This document shows positions 1-8,418 of a DNA stretch of 64,000 bases, piece by piece. The notes beneath the pieces are model-generated. The model searched no databases. It was given only the letters and a program-made list of their open reading frames with translations, and had not been told where the DNA came from. Origin of the DNA: JABCPH02 sp963524305 (lineage in GTDB: Bacteria > Fusobacteriota > Fusobacteriia > Fusobacteriales > Leptotrichiaceae). The stretch spans positions 62,001 through 126,000 of the forward strand of contig CAURGH010000002.1 of the NCBI GenBank assembly GCA_963524305.1. Direction: 5' to 3'. The position numbers and the translations under genes were made by a program. Position 1 is the first letter of the stretch; each line of letters begins with the position of its first letter.

Positions 1-2
1 CT

Positions 3-38
3 AAAGATGTTGAGAGTCAAGTAATATTTACTAAATAG
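3..38 (+). CDS. Possible 3' tail of a gene that begins upstream
   Basis: One frame is open from the window edge to a TAG at 36-38 and would encode the last eleven residues (KDVESQVIFTK) of a gene lying mostly outside the window. Nothing else supports it, since eleven open codons occur easily by chance. The bases from 39 to about 190 look non-coding and very AT-rich; I see no other gene in them. Confidence 0.2.
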   Translation, partial: KDVESQVIFTK

Positions 39-196
39 AAAATTTGATATGGGGATGTTTCATAAAGTGGAGAAATAATTTTCAATTTATGATGCATCCC
101 TATTCTATTTTTTTCATAAAATTTATAAAGTAGTTTTTACTTTAGTAAAAAGTTTAAACAAAAGATAAAAATGTATTTTTATTTTTTTGAAAAATA

Positions 197-205
197 TGTT
201 ATAAT
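197..205 (+). promoter_or_regulatory. Extended -10 promoter for typA
   Basis: TGTTATAAT is an extended -10 element (TG, one base, then a consensus TATAAT). There is no good -35 at the right distance, which extended -10 promoters can tolerate. It lies about 110 bases before the typA start, so the mRNA would have a leader of roughly 100 bases. Confidence 0.45.
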
Positions 206-277
206 ACTCTATAAAATTATGAATTTTAAAATTTTTTGGATATTAATTTTATAAGATTTAAAAGATAGAAAAGTATT

Positions 278-316
278 AAGGAGGAATATAGGCGAGAAAG
301 TTCGCTTGAAATTAGA
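278..316 (+). promoter_or_regulatory. Distant Shine-Dalgarno with hairpin before typA
   Basis: A strong AAGGAGG (278-284) lies 32 bases before the typA ATG, much further than the usual 5-10. Between them AGGCGA (290-295) can pair with TCGCTT (302-307), one G-U included, around a six-base loop. Folding would bring the ribosome site closer to the start. No in-frame alternative start codon lies nearer the AAGGAGG. Whether the hairpin bridges the gap or controls access is inference. Confidence 0.4.
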
Positions 317-2140
317 ATGAGTAATAAAATAAAAAATATAGCAATAATTGCTCACGTAGATCACGGTAAAACAACATTAGTGGATGCGTTATTGAAGCAA
401 TCAGGAACGTTTGGAGAACATGAAAAAGTAGATGAAAGAGTGATGGATAGTGATGATTTAGAGAAAGAAAGAGGAATAACAATCTTTTCAAAAAATGCAT
501 CAATTCATTATGGTGGTTATAAAATAAATGTAGTAGATACTCCAGGACATGCTGATTTTGGTGGAGAAGTACAAAGAATATTAAAAATGGTTGATTCAGT
601 GTTGTTATTAGTAGATGCATTTGAAGGAGTAATGCCTCAAACTAAATATGTATTGAAACAAGCATTAGAACATGGTTTGAGACCAATTGTTGTTGTAAAT
701 AAAATAGATAGACCAAATTCTGATCCAGATGCTGTTGTTGATTCAGTATTCGATTTATTTGTTGAATTGGGAGCAAATGACGCACAATTGGATTTCCCAG
801 TAGTTTATGCTTCTGCAAAAAATGGATTTGCAAAACTTGAATTAGAAGATGAAGATAAAGATATGCAACCTTTATTTGAAATGATTTTAGAACATGTTGA
901 AGATCCAGAAGGCGATGAAAATGAGCCTTTACAAATGTTGATTACTAATACTGAATATGATGAATATGTAGGTAAATTAGGAACTGGAAGAATTTATAAC
1001 GGAAAAGTTGAAAAAAATGGCGATATAACTTTAATTAAAAGAGATGGAGAAATGGTAAACGCTAAAGTTACTAGAATTTATGGTTATGATGGATTGAAAA
1101 AAGTGGAAATGGAAGAAGCATCGGCTGGAGATATCATAACAATAGCAGGAATTGAAAAAATTGATATAGGAGAAACAGTTGCAGATAGAAATAATCCAAA
1201 ACCCCTTCCATTGATTGATATTGATGAACCTACATTAGCAATGACTTTTGTTGTAAATGATTCACCGTTTGCTGGAAAAGATGGAAAATTTGTAACATCT
1301 AGAAATATTTTGGAAAGATTACAAAAAGAAGTAAATCATAATGTAAGTATGAGATTGGAAATGACTGATTCACCGGATGCCTTTATAGTTAAGGGAAGAG
1401 GAGAACTTCAATTATCAATATTATTAGAAAATATGAGAAGAGAAGGATACGAAGTAGCTGTATCTAAACCAGAAGTAATTTACAAAGAAAAAAATGGACA
1501 AAAAATGGAACCTATAGAATTGGCAATTATTGATGTTGCAGATGAATTTGTAGGAGTTGTTATTGAAAAATTAGGATTGAGAAAAGGTGAAATGGTAAAT
1601 ATGGTTCAAGGAACAGATGGTTATACTAGACTTGAATTTAAAGTGCCTTCAAGAGGATTAATTGGATTTAGAAATGAATTTTTAACAGAAACTAGAGGTA
1701 CAGGAATTTTAAATCATTCGTTCTTTGAATATGAACCATTTAAAGGTGAAGTAACAGGAAGAAGAAGAGGAGTTCTTATTGTAATGGAATCAGGAACAAG
1801 TTTAGGTTATTCATTGAATAACTTACAACCAAGAGGAATCTTATTTATTGGGCCTGGTGTAGAAGTATATGAAGGAATGATCGTTGGAGAACATTCAAGA
1901 GAAAATGATTTGGTTGTAAATGTTTGTAAAGGGAAAAAACTTACAAATATGAGGGCAGCTGGAAGTGATGATGCAGTGAAATTAGCACCTCCAAAAGAAT
2001 TTACACTTGAATTAGCATTAGAATACATTGAAAATGATGAATTAGTTGAAATTACACCAAATTTCATTAGATTAAGAAAAAAATATTTGAATGCTAATGA
2101 AAGAAAAAAATATGAAAATGGAACTACAAGTAGAGTTTAA
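317..2140 (+). CDS. typA: Translational GTPase TypA/BipA
   Basis: TypA (BipA) is a ribosome-associated GTPase of the EF-G superfamily involved in ribosome assembly and stress or cold adaptation. The 607 residues match the family length. The N-terminal GTPase domain shows the P-loop AHVDHGKTT near residue 12, the G3 motif DTPGHADFGGEV and the G4 motif VNKIDR. The C-terminal half has the TypA-specific segment ending in GRRRGVLIVMESGTSLGYSLNN, within which the shorter block ESGTSLGY is clear. The ATG at 317 gives the conserved N-terminus MSNKIKNIAIIAHVDHG, so the start is secure even though the Shine-Dalgarno is unusually distant. It appears to be monocistronic, with rpmF having its own promoter. 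Function is assigned from family knowledge; identity is very likely. Confidence 0.97.
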   Translation: MSNKIKNIAIIAHVDHGKTTLVDALLKQSGTFGEHEKVDERVMDSDDLEKERGITIFSKNASIHYGGYKINVVDTPGHADFGGEVQRILKMVDSVLLLVDAFEGVMPQTKYVLKQALEHGLRPIVVVNKIDRPNSDPDAVVDSVFDLFVELGANDAQLDFPVVYASAKNGFAKLELEDEDKDMQPLFEMILEHVEDPEGDENEPLQMLITNTEYDEYVGKLGTGRIYNGKVEKNGDITLIKRDGEMVNAKVTRIYGYDGLKKVEMEEASAGDIITIAGIEKIDIGETVADRNNPKPLPLIDIDEPTLAMTFVVNDSPFAGKDGKFVTSRNILERLQKEVNHNVSMRLEMTDSPDAFIVKGRGELQLSILLENMRREGYEVAVSKPEVIYKEKNGQKMEPIELAIIDVADEFVGVVIEKLGLRKGEMVNMVQGTDGYTRLEFKVPSRGLIGFRNEFLTETRGTGILNHSFFEYEPFKGEVTGRRRGVLIVMESGTSLGYSLNNLQPRGILFIGPGVEVYEGMIVGEHSRENDLVVNVCKGKKLTNMRAAGSDDAVKLAPPKEFTLELALEYIENDELVEITPNFIRLRKKYLNANERKKYENGTTSRV

Positions 2141-2255
2141 TTTGAAAAATCATTAATTTATAAGATGATAAAAGTTTTTTATTTTATTTTTGAAAAGAGA
2201 AGAAACAAAAAACAAGATATTATAAAAAATAAAATATGAAAAAGTAGAAAAAGAC

Positions 2256-2284
2256 TTGACAAATAAAGACTTATTTATTATAAT
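2256..2284 (+). promoter_or_regulatory. Sigma-70 promoter for rpmF
   Basis: TTGACA (2256-2261) and TATAAT (2279-2284) are both perfect consensus boxes with a 17-base spacer. The start of transcription would be near 2291, leaving an untranslated leader of about 80 bases before rpmF. This is one of the strongest promoters in the window, as expected for a ribosomal protein gene. Confidence 0.88.
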
Positions 2285-2369
2285 ATCTTGTATAATATTT
2301 TAAAGAAAGCAAATTGCATAAATATGCTTACTTATTACATACCAATTATTGGAAAGGAGTCGGTAAACA

Positions 2370-2561
2370 ATGGCAGTACCTAAGAAAAGAACTTCAAAAG
2401 CAAAAAGAAATATGAGAAGATCTCATGATTCAATTTCTGCTCCAAGCATTATCGTAGAAGCTGATGGAACAGTAAGAAGACCTCATAGATTAAATTTAAA
2501 AACAGGAGTATATAGAGGTAGACAAATTTTAGCAACTGAAGAAGAAACAACAGTTGAATAA
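2370..2561 (+). CDS. rpmF: 50S ribosomal protein L32 (cysteine-free form)
   Basis: L32 is a small protein of the large ribosomal subunit. The N-terminus MAVPKKRTSKAKRNMRRSH is the family signature and the 63-residue length fits. The protein has no cysteine, so it is the C-minus form that does not bind zinc, unlike the C-x2-C...C-x2-C form of Bacillus. A good Shine-Dalgarno (AAAGGAG around 2353-2358) precedes the ATG. The gene has its own consensus promoter and a hairpin terminator, so it is a single-gene unit. In many bacteria rpmF follows yceD and precedes plsX; neither is here. Confidence 0.96.
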   Translation: MAVPKKRTSKAKRNMRRSHDSISAPSIIVEADGTVRRPHRLNLKTGVYRGRQILATEEETTVE

Positions 2562-2568
2562 TAATAGA

Positions 2569-2595
2569 GCAAGATACGAAGGTCTTGCTTTTTTA
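2569..2595 (+). terminator. Rho-independent terminator after rpmF
   Basis: GCAAGA (2569-2574) pairs with TCTTGC (2583-2588) and is followed by a run of Ts. It starts eight bases after the rpmF stop codon. Confidence 0.85.
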
Positions 2596-2700
2596 TTTAT
2601 TATAAATCATATTAATAATCATCTTGTATTTACAGTTTTTTAATTTTATCAATAACTTAATAAGAATTTTTCAAATTTTTATTTCACTTGAAAATACTAC

Positions 2701-2729
2701 TTTATAAAAAATTGTATGTGTGTTATAAT
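2701..2729 (+). promoter_or_regulatory. Promoter for the exported protein-mltG-tilS-ftsH unit
   Basis: TTTATA (2701-2706), a 17-base spacer and a consensus TATAAT (2724-2729) with a TG extension at 2721-2722. Transcription would begin near 2736. That places the ATG at 2716 upstream of the transcript and favours the TTG at 2761 as the first gene's start. Confidence 0.5.
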
Positions 2730-2760
2730 TGTAAAAAATTATATTAAAAAGGTGATAATT

Positions 2761-3669
2761 TTGAAAAAAAATAAAATAATTAATTTATTAATTTTTATTT
2801 TGATTTCAAATGTTTTATTAGCTGAAAATAGTAATAAAAAAAAGAAAATTTCAGATGAAGCAGTAAAGGTTGAAATAATTATTAATAAAAAAGATGAATC
2901 AAGCAGGAATGACTATTTTGAAGAGAGTAATAATGAAGAAAGAGAAGCAGGATACATCTATTTAGATGAAGATGATACAGATGTAAAAGAAGTGAAAAAA
3001 GAAAATAAGGTAATTAATAAACTTGATAAATTTATTAGGAAAATAGATGAAAAAGTTAATCCGACATTGAAATTTTATGTGCCAGCTTCTTATGGAACTT
3101 GGTATTTGATAAAAACAACAGATCCTCAAGAAGCAAATTTTCAAAATGTAAGATATAATTTTGCACAGGAACTGAATGGTTACAGAATTACGAGAGATTA
3201 CTTTATTCCAGCGAACCAAATTTGGGTTGAAAATAATGAAAGGGCTTGGATTAAAGAAGAGAAAGGGAAAGTTTATCTAAGTACAGAGGCTAAGTTATTT
3301 AAGAGCTTTAAAAATGAAATTCTTTTTTTTGATAGAAAATACAAATATATGGTTATAAGGTATCAAGACACGGGAGTTGTTAGAGTGTTTTCAAGAGAGC
3401 CAGAAGATGTTGTAGATTTGGAAGGAAATGAAAAAAATGAGTATGAATCAATTTTAAAAGCGATTCCAAGTTTAAAAGCTGTAGAATATGATACTGCATT
3501 GAGAAATGATGAAATTGAAAAATCAAGGAAAGAATATATTGATCAGGAAAGAGCAAGATTGATTGAAGAAGAAATCAATGCCGATCCTGAGAAATTCTTT
3601 CAAATAGATACGGGAGTAAAATCAAAAATAAAAGAAGTTAAAGAAAAAAAATCTAAAAATAAACAATAA
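2761..3669 (+). CDS. Exported protein of unknown function
   Basis: I do not recognise this 302-residue protein. A longer reading frame opens at ATG 2716, but the TTG at 2761 is preceded by AAGGTG at a good distance and gives a clean signal peptide (MKKNKIINLLIFILISNVLLA, cleavage probably after LLA). It also lies downstream of the predicted transcription start. The mature part begins with a charged, acidic linker, followed by a folded-looking region with several aromatic residues (FYVPASYGTWYLIKTTD, residues about 104-120), and ends in a lysine-rich helix. It sits two bases before mltG in the same operon, so an envelope role is plausible but not shown. It is probably a periplasmic or outer-surface protein. 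Confidence 0.75.
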   Translation: MKKNKIINLLIFILISNVLLAENSNKKKKISDEAVKVEIIINKKDESSRNDYFEESNNEEREAGYIYLDEDDTDVKEVKKENKVINKLDKFIRKIDEKVNPTLKFYVPASYGTWYLIKTTDPQEANFQNVRYNFAQELNGYRITRDYFIPANQIWVENNERAWIKEEKGKVYLSTEAKLFKSFKNEILFFDRKYKYMVIRYQDTGVVRVFSREPEDVVDLEGNEKNEYESILKAIPSLKAVEYDTALRNDEIEKSRKEYIDQERARLIEEEINADPEKFFQIDTGVKSKIKEVKEKKSKNKQ

Positions 3670-3671
3670 AA

Positions 3672-4637
3672 ATGTATTGGAGAGTTATGAAAAAATTACT
3701 TAAAATATCAAATATTATTATTTTTATACTTTTGATGATGTTTCTAATGTTCTTTTTAAGTTTTTTTATTGGAAAAAAAGAGTATAAAAATGTACATGTA
3801 AATGTAAAAAAAGGAACAACATTCCAACAAATTTATAAAGAGTTGAAATTAAATTATGGAATAATGGATAGATTATATTTGAAAACGAAAGGTAAAAATA
3901 CAAATTTAAAAATTGGAACTTATAAATTTGATGGGAAGTTTTCAAAATATGAAATTATTAGAAAAATAAAAAATAGTGAAACTAATGGAATAAGACTAAC
4001 TATTCCTGAAGGATTTACAACGAAACAAATATACGAGAGAATGGATGCATTGGGATTAGGTTCAAGAGAAGAAATAGAGAATGTATTGAAAACTGTAGAT
4101 TTTCCATATCCACATGAAGGGAATAATTTTGAGGGATATTTTTATCCAGAAACTTATATTTTTAATGAAAATGTAACAACTGAACAAGTAGTAAAAACTA
4201 TTTTGAATCAATTTTTGAAGAAATTTCCTCCAGAGAAGTATCCTAATAAAACGGAATTTTATAATAATTTGAAATTGGCATCTATTGTAGAAGCTGAAGT
4301 TCCAAATAATGCTGATAAATCTAAAGTTGCAGGATTATTTAAAAAACGTTTAGAAAAAGGAATGAGATTGGAATCAGATGCGACATTGAAATATGAATTG
4401 GGAAGACAAGCGTTAAGAGGTGAATTGAAAAATACAAACACACCATATAATTCGTATAAAACAAAAGGATTACCGCCAACTCCAATTGGAAATCCACCTT
4501 ATGAAACAGTAAAAATTGTTGAAGATGCTGTTGGAGGAGATGACTTATTTTTCTTTACTTATAAAGGAAAAACTTATTATTCAAAGACTCACGAAGAACA
4601 TCTGCAAAAGAGAAGAGAAAGTGGGCAATTAAAATAA
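3672..4637 (+). CDS. mltG: Endolytic murein transglycosylase MltG (YceG-like)
   Basis: MltG is an inner-membrane enzyme that cuts nascent glycan strands and is thought to end peptidoglycan polymerisation. One N-terminal membrane segment (about residues 13-34) is followed by a LysM-like region and the YceG catalytic domain. The presumed catalytic glutamate is E207 in SIVEAE, matching E218 of the E. coli enzyme. The length of 321 residues is usual. The start could also be ATG 3687, giving MKKLLK; GGAGAG at 3679-3684 is close to it, so the first five residues are uncertain. It lies between the exported protein and tilS with little spacing; a mltG neighbour of tilS and ftsH is unremarkable. Identification is confident. 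Confidence 0.92.
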   Translation: MYWRVMKKLLKISNIIIFILLMMFLMFFLSFFIGKKEYKNVHVNVKKGTTFQQIYKELKLNYGIMDRLYLKTKGKNTNLKIGTYKFDGKFSKYEIIRKIKNSETNGIRLTIPEGFTTKQIYERMDALGLGSREEIENVLKTVDFPYPHEGNNFEGYFYPETYIFNENVTTEQVVKTILNQFLKKFPPEKYPNKTEFYNNLKLASIVEAEVPNNADKSKVAGLFKKRLEKGMRLESDATLKYELGRQALRGELKNTNTPYNSYKTKGLPPTPIGNPPYETVKIVEDAVGGDDLFFFTYKGKTYYSKTHEEHLQKRRESGQLK

Positions 4638-4658
4638 TTTTAGGAATAGGGAAGAGAA

Positions 4659-6035
4659 ATGCTGGATTTTAAAAGGTTTTCAAAGCAACTAAAAAATTTA
4701 AAAAGGGAAGAAATTATAAAAAAAAATGATAAAATATTAATTGCTTTTTCTGGTGGACCAGATTCAGTATTTCTATTTTATTTATTGGATTATTTAAAAA
4801 GTGAATACAATCTTGAATTAGCATTAATGTATGTAAATCATAATTTGAGAACAGACGTTGATAATGACTTAAATTTTGTGAAGGATTTTTCTAAAAAAAA
4901 TGGTGTGAAATTGTATATTGAAAGTGTTGATGTGAATAGTCATTCAAAAAAAATGAAGAAATCCATTGAGTTGTCAGCTAGAGAATTGAGATACGAAGCA
5001 TTGGAAAAAGTTTTTCAAAAAGAAGGGTTTACAAAAATAGCGACAGGTCATAATTTAGATGATAATGTGGAGACCTTTATTTTTAGGCTTTTGAGAGGAA
5101 CGTCTATTAGAGGATTAAAGGGGATACCAAAAGTTAGAGGTCATATAATTAGACCAATATTACAATTTGAAAAAACAAATATTGTTAATTTTTTAGAGGA
5201 ATTGAATCAAAAATTTATTATTGATTATACAAATAATGAAATTGATTATACGAGAAATTTTATTAGGAATAATATTTTTCCTAAATTTATTCAAATAAAT
5301 CCAAGATTTAAAGATAAGATTAATAATCTGATTTTAGAAATAAATGATAGAGATAAAAAAATAAAATCTCAAAATATTGAAGTAAGAATGTCAAAGGATA
5401 AATTTGTTCTATATCTTGAAAATAAAGGTGTTAGAGAAATTTCAAGAGAGAAAATTGATAAAATTTATGAAAAGATTTTTAATGAAAAAGGATTGATAAA
5501 TCCGAAGGGATCGAAGGAATTTTATTTGGGAAATGGTAAAATTTTGCAAAAGAAATACGGACAATTAAAAATAGTTGAAAAAGAAGAAAAAAAAGATTAT
5601 AATATTGAAGTGGTTATTAAGAAAAATCAAAGTGTTGAGTGGTATAATTATGAGATAATATTGTATGAAAATTTTGAAATTTTTGAAAAAGAATTTTTGA
5701 AAAAAAATAGTCAAGAATACAATTATTATGAGATAGAATCAGATTTAGAAATAGGTAAATTAGTCGTTAGAAGTAGAAAAGCTGGAGATACAATATTAGG
5801 TAAAAATTCTGAACATCAAAAAATAAAAAAAATTCTAATAGATGAAAAGATACCTAAGTGGGAGCGTGATAAAATTCCAATTATTGAAAATATCAATGAT
5901 GAGGAAGCTGGAGATAAGAGAGAAATCTTATTAATTTCAAATATAAAGAGTTCTAAATTTTTGAAAAAAGTAGAATTTAATATGTTAGAAAAAGATAAAA
6001 AAATATTGATAATAGGGAGGAAAGATGGAAGATAA
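4659..6035 (+). CDS. tilS: tRNA(Ile)-lysidine synthase
   Basis: TilS attaches lysine to C34 of tRNA-Ile(CAU), changing its codon from AUG to AUA and its charging from methionine to isoleucine. That is essential in an organism as AT-rich as this. The N-type ATP pyrophosphatase loop SGGPDS is at residues 31-36, followed by the HNLDDNVETF motif typical of the family. The C-terminal region (LVVRSRKAGDTI...KIKKILIDEKIP) matches the TilS C-terminal domain. It overlaps ftsH by 11 bases, so the two are translationally coupled; tilS-ftsH is a very common gene pair. The length of 458 residues is normal. Confidence 0.94.
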   Translation: MLDFKRFSKQLKNLKREEIIKKNDKILIAFSGGPDSVFLFYLLDYLKSEYNLELALMYVNHNLRTDVDNDLNFVKDFSKKNGVKLYIESVDVNSHSKKMKKSIELSARELRYEALEKVFQKEGFTKIATGHNLDDNVETFIFRLLRGTSIRGLKGIPKVRGHIIRPILQFEKTNIVNFLEELNQKFIIDYTNNEIDYTRNFIRNNIFPKFIQINPRFKDKINNLILEINDRDKKIKSQNIEVRMSKDKFVLYLENKGVREISREKIDKIYEKIFNEKGLINPKGSKEFYLGNGKILQKKYGQLKIVEKEEKKDYNIEVVIKKNQSVEWYNYEIILYENFEIFEKEFLKKNSQEYNYYEIESDLEIGKLVVRSRKAGDTILGKNSEHQKIKKILIDEKIPKWERDKIPIIENINDEEAGDKREILLISNIKSSKFLKKVEFNMLEKDKKILIIGRKDGR

Positions 6036-8280
6036 AAATAGAAATGATATAAAAAGAAGATTAGAAGAGCTACGAAAAGAAAATAACAGAAAAAATGATT
6101 CAAAAGATGACGGCAATAAATCACCATTTGGATCACCGTTAGTATTTTTTACAATTATATTAATAGCGTTTACATTTATTTTCTATGGGTCAATACAAGA
6201 GTATTTTCAACCGAAGAAGAATATAACTTATAGTGAATTTGTAAATAAAATTAAAGATGGAAGTTTTAGTGAAATTCAAGAAAAAGATGATAGATTGATT
6301 TCGAAAGTTAAAGAAGGAAATCAAGATGTATATTATTATACAAAAAAGATAACTGAAAGAGTGGGGAATGACCCAATAATTGTCCAAGCAATAGCTAATA
6401 ACAAAGTAAAAGTTACCTCTTTACCGCCATCAGGAAGTGGATTATTTATGGCACTTTTAATTAATTTGTTACCAATGGTGTTGATGATAGGACTAATGGT
6501 TTATCTTGCAAAAAAAATGATGGAAGGTTCTCAAGGTGGACCTGGGAATATGTTTGGTTTTGGTAAGTCTCGTGCTGATAAAATGGATAAAAAACCAGAT
6601 GTTAAATTTGATGATGTTGCTGGTGTAGATGGAGCTAAGGAAGAACTAAAAGAAGTTGTAGATTTCTTAAAAAATCCAGAAAAATATACAAAAGCTGGAG
6701 CGAGAGTTCCTAAAGGAGTTCTATTACTAGGAAGACCTGGTACTGGAAAAACATTATTAGCAAAAGCAGTAGCTGGAGAATCAGGAGCATCGTTCTTTAG
6801 TATTTCAGGATCTGAATTTGTAGAAATGTTTGTTGGGGTTGGAGCTTCAAGAGTAAGAGATTTATTTGAAAAAGCTAAAAAATCTACTCCGTCAATTATT
6901 TTTATAGATGAAATTGATGCTATTGGTAGAAGAAGAAGTGCTGGAAAGAATAGTGGAAGCAATGATGAAAGAGAACAAACTTTAAATCAATTATTAGTTG
7001 AAATGGATGGATTTGACACAGATACAAAAGTTATAGTTTTAGCTGCTACAAATAGAGAAGATGTGTTAGATTCTGCATTATTAAGAGCAGGTAGATTTGA
7101 TAGAAGAGTAACTGTCGATGCACCTGATTTACAAGGTAGAATAGCTATTTTAAAAGTTCATTCTAGAAATAAAAAACTTGCAGCTGATGTAAGATTAGAA
7201 GATATTGCGAAAATAACTCCAGGGTTTGTTGGAGCAGATATTGCAAATTTATTAAATGAAGCGGCAATTTTAGCAGCTAGAAGATCTTCTGATACAATAA
7301 CAATGCAAGATTTAGATGAAGCAGTAGATAAAATTGGAATGGGTCTTGGACAAAAAGGTAAGATTATTAAACCAGAAGAAAAAAAATTGTTGGCATATCA
7401 TGAAGCAGGACATGCTGTAATGACAGAGTTGACTCCAGGAGCAGATCCAGTTCATAAAGTAACGATTATTCCAAGAGGGGACGCAGGTGGATTTATGATG
7501 CCACTTCCTGAAGAAAAATTAGTTACAACAAGTAGAGAAATCTTAGCTGAAATTAAAGTTTTATTCGGTGGTAGAGCTGCAGAAGAATTAGTGTTAGAAG
7601 ACATTAGTACAGGAGCATACTCTGATATAAAGCGAGCAACTCAATTAGCAAGAACATATGTTGAAAGAGTTGGAATGAGTAAAAATTTAGGACCTATAAA
7701 TTTTGAAAATTCTGAAGAAGAGTTTTCGTTCACTGCTAATAAAAGTGATGAAACTGTTAGAGAGATTGATTTGGAAATTAGAAAAATACTAACAGATGAG
7801 TATTTAAAAACTTTAAATACTTTAAGAGAAAATAGAGAAAAACTTGAAAATGTAGCACAATTATTATTGAAAAAAGAAACTATAACAGGAGAAGCTGTAA
7901 GAAAAATAATTGCAGGAGCTACGTTTGAAGATATTTTAGCTGAAGAAACACAAGTTTCAGAGAAGAAAGATGAACAACAACTTAAAGAAAAGGTATTAGA
8001 AACTGTTGAAAAGGTAGATGAAATTGTTGAAGAACAAGGTAATACAAAAGAAACAGAAGAATTGAAAACAGAAATTGAAGAAAATCAGCAAGATATAATA
8101 AAATTAGAGGAAGATATTGTTGAAGATTTAAAAAAAGAAAATCCTGAAGACTCTGAAAGTTCAGATGAAGATAATTCGGATGATTCAGATGATTCCGACA
8201 ATGGAGATACTCCAAAGCAACAAGAAGAAAATGTAGAAAAAAAAGAGAAAAAAATAGATATTCCAGATTTTATGAAATAA
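6025..8280 (+). CDS. ftsH: ATP-dependent zinc metalloprotease FtsH
   Basis: FtsH is a membrane-anchored AAA+ protease that removes misassembled membrane proteins and some regulators. Two membrane segments (about residues 38-55 and 140-162) flank a short extracytoplasmic domain. The AAA+ domain has a Walker A of GRPGTGKT (236-243), Walker B FIDEID (293-298) and the second region of homology. The M41 zinc site HEAGH is at 459-463. Two details differ from the usual sequence: Walker A has R where P is common (GPPGTGKT), and the SRH reads LLRAGRFDR rather than LLRPGRFDR. The C-terminal tail beyond about residue 650 is long and extremely acidic (runs of S, D and E), making the protein about 100 residues longer than typical. 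It is the last gene of the operon. Confidence 0.96.
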   Translation: MEDKNRNDIKRRLEELRKENNRKNDSKDDGNKSPFGSPLVFFTIILIAFTFIFYGSIQEYFQPKKNITYSEFVNKIKDGSFSEIQEKDDRLISKVKEGNQDVYYYTKKITERVGNDPIIVQAIANNKVKVTSLPPSGSGLFMALLINLLPMVLMIGLMVYLAKKMMEGSQGGPGNMFGFGKSRADKMDKKPDVKFDDVAGVDGAKEELKEVVDFLKNPEKYTKAGARVPKGVLLLGRPGTGKTLLAKAVAGESGASFFSISGSEFVEMFVGVGASRVRDLFEKAKKSTPSIIFIDEIDAIGRRRSAGKNSGSNDEREQTLNQLLVEMDGFDTDTKVIVLAATNREDVLDSALLRAGRFDRRVTVDAPDLQGRIAILKVHSRNKKLAADVRLEDIAKITPGFVGADIANLLNEAAILAARRSSDTITMQDLDEAVDKIGMGLGQKGKIIKPEEKKLLAYHEAGHAVMTELTPGADPVHKVTIIPRGDAGGFMMPLPEEKLVTTSREILAEIKVLFGGRAAEELVLEDISTGAYSDIKRATQLARTYVERVGMSKNLGPINFENSEEEFSFTANKSDETVREIDLEIRKILTDEYLKTLNTLRENREKLENVAQLLLKKETITGEAVRKIIAGATFEDILAEETQVSEKKDEQQLKEKVLETVEKVDEIVEEQGNTKETEELKTEIEENQQDIIKLEEDIVEDLKKENPEDSESSDEDNSDDSDDSDNGDTPKQQEENVEKKEKKIDIPDFMK

Positions 8281-8349
8281 TTTTTTGAAAGTTTATTTTA
8301 AATCTATGAAAAAAATAAATATTCTTTAAGGAGTGGTAAATTGTATTTG

Positions 8350-8369
8350 TTGTGAAAAAAAAATCACAA
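8350..8369. promoter_or_regulatory. Inverted repeat upstream of ankyrin gene (possible operator)
   Basis: TTGTGA, eight As, TCACAA: a 20-base inverted repeat ending four bases before the -35 box of the next gene. The half-sites resemble those of Rex and of CRP/FNR proteins, but the gap is two bases longer than the usual six. It could also form a hairpin in RNA, though its place before the promoter argues for a protein-binding site. Confidence 0.4.
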
Positions 8370-8373
8370 AATA

Positions 8374-8402
8374 TTTACACTTTCAAAATCATGTGGTATA
8401 AT
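8374..8402 (+). promoter_or_regulatory. Promoter for the ankyrin-repeat gene
   Basis: TTTACA (8374-8379), 17 bases, TATAAT (8397-8402). Transcription would begin close to 8409, almost at the Shine-Dalgarno, so the leader is only about ten bases. Confidence 0.7.
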
Positions 8403-8418
8403 TATAGTGAGGTAAGAT

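Noticed and set aside
2716..2760. ATG at 2716 as the start of the exported protein
   Set aside because: It would place a basic stretch before the signal peptide, has no ribosome site, and lies before the predicted transcription start; TTG 2761 fits better.
6531..6962. Minus-strand frame of 143 codons opposite ftsH
   Set aside because: It lies across the AAA+ domain; the sequence is antisense to conserved motifs and has no promoter or ribosome site.
8350..8369. A standard Rex site
   Set aside because: The gap between half-sites is eight bases, not six, so it is listed only as a possible operator.
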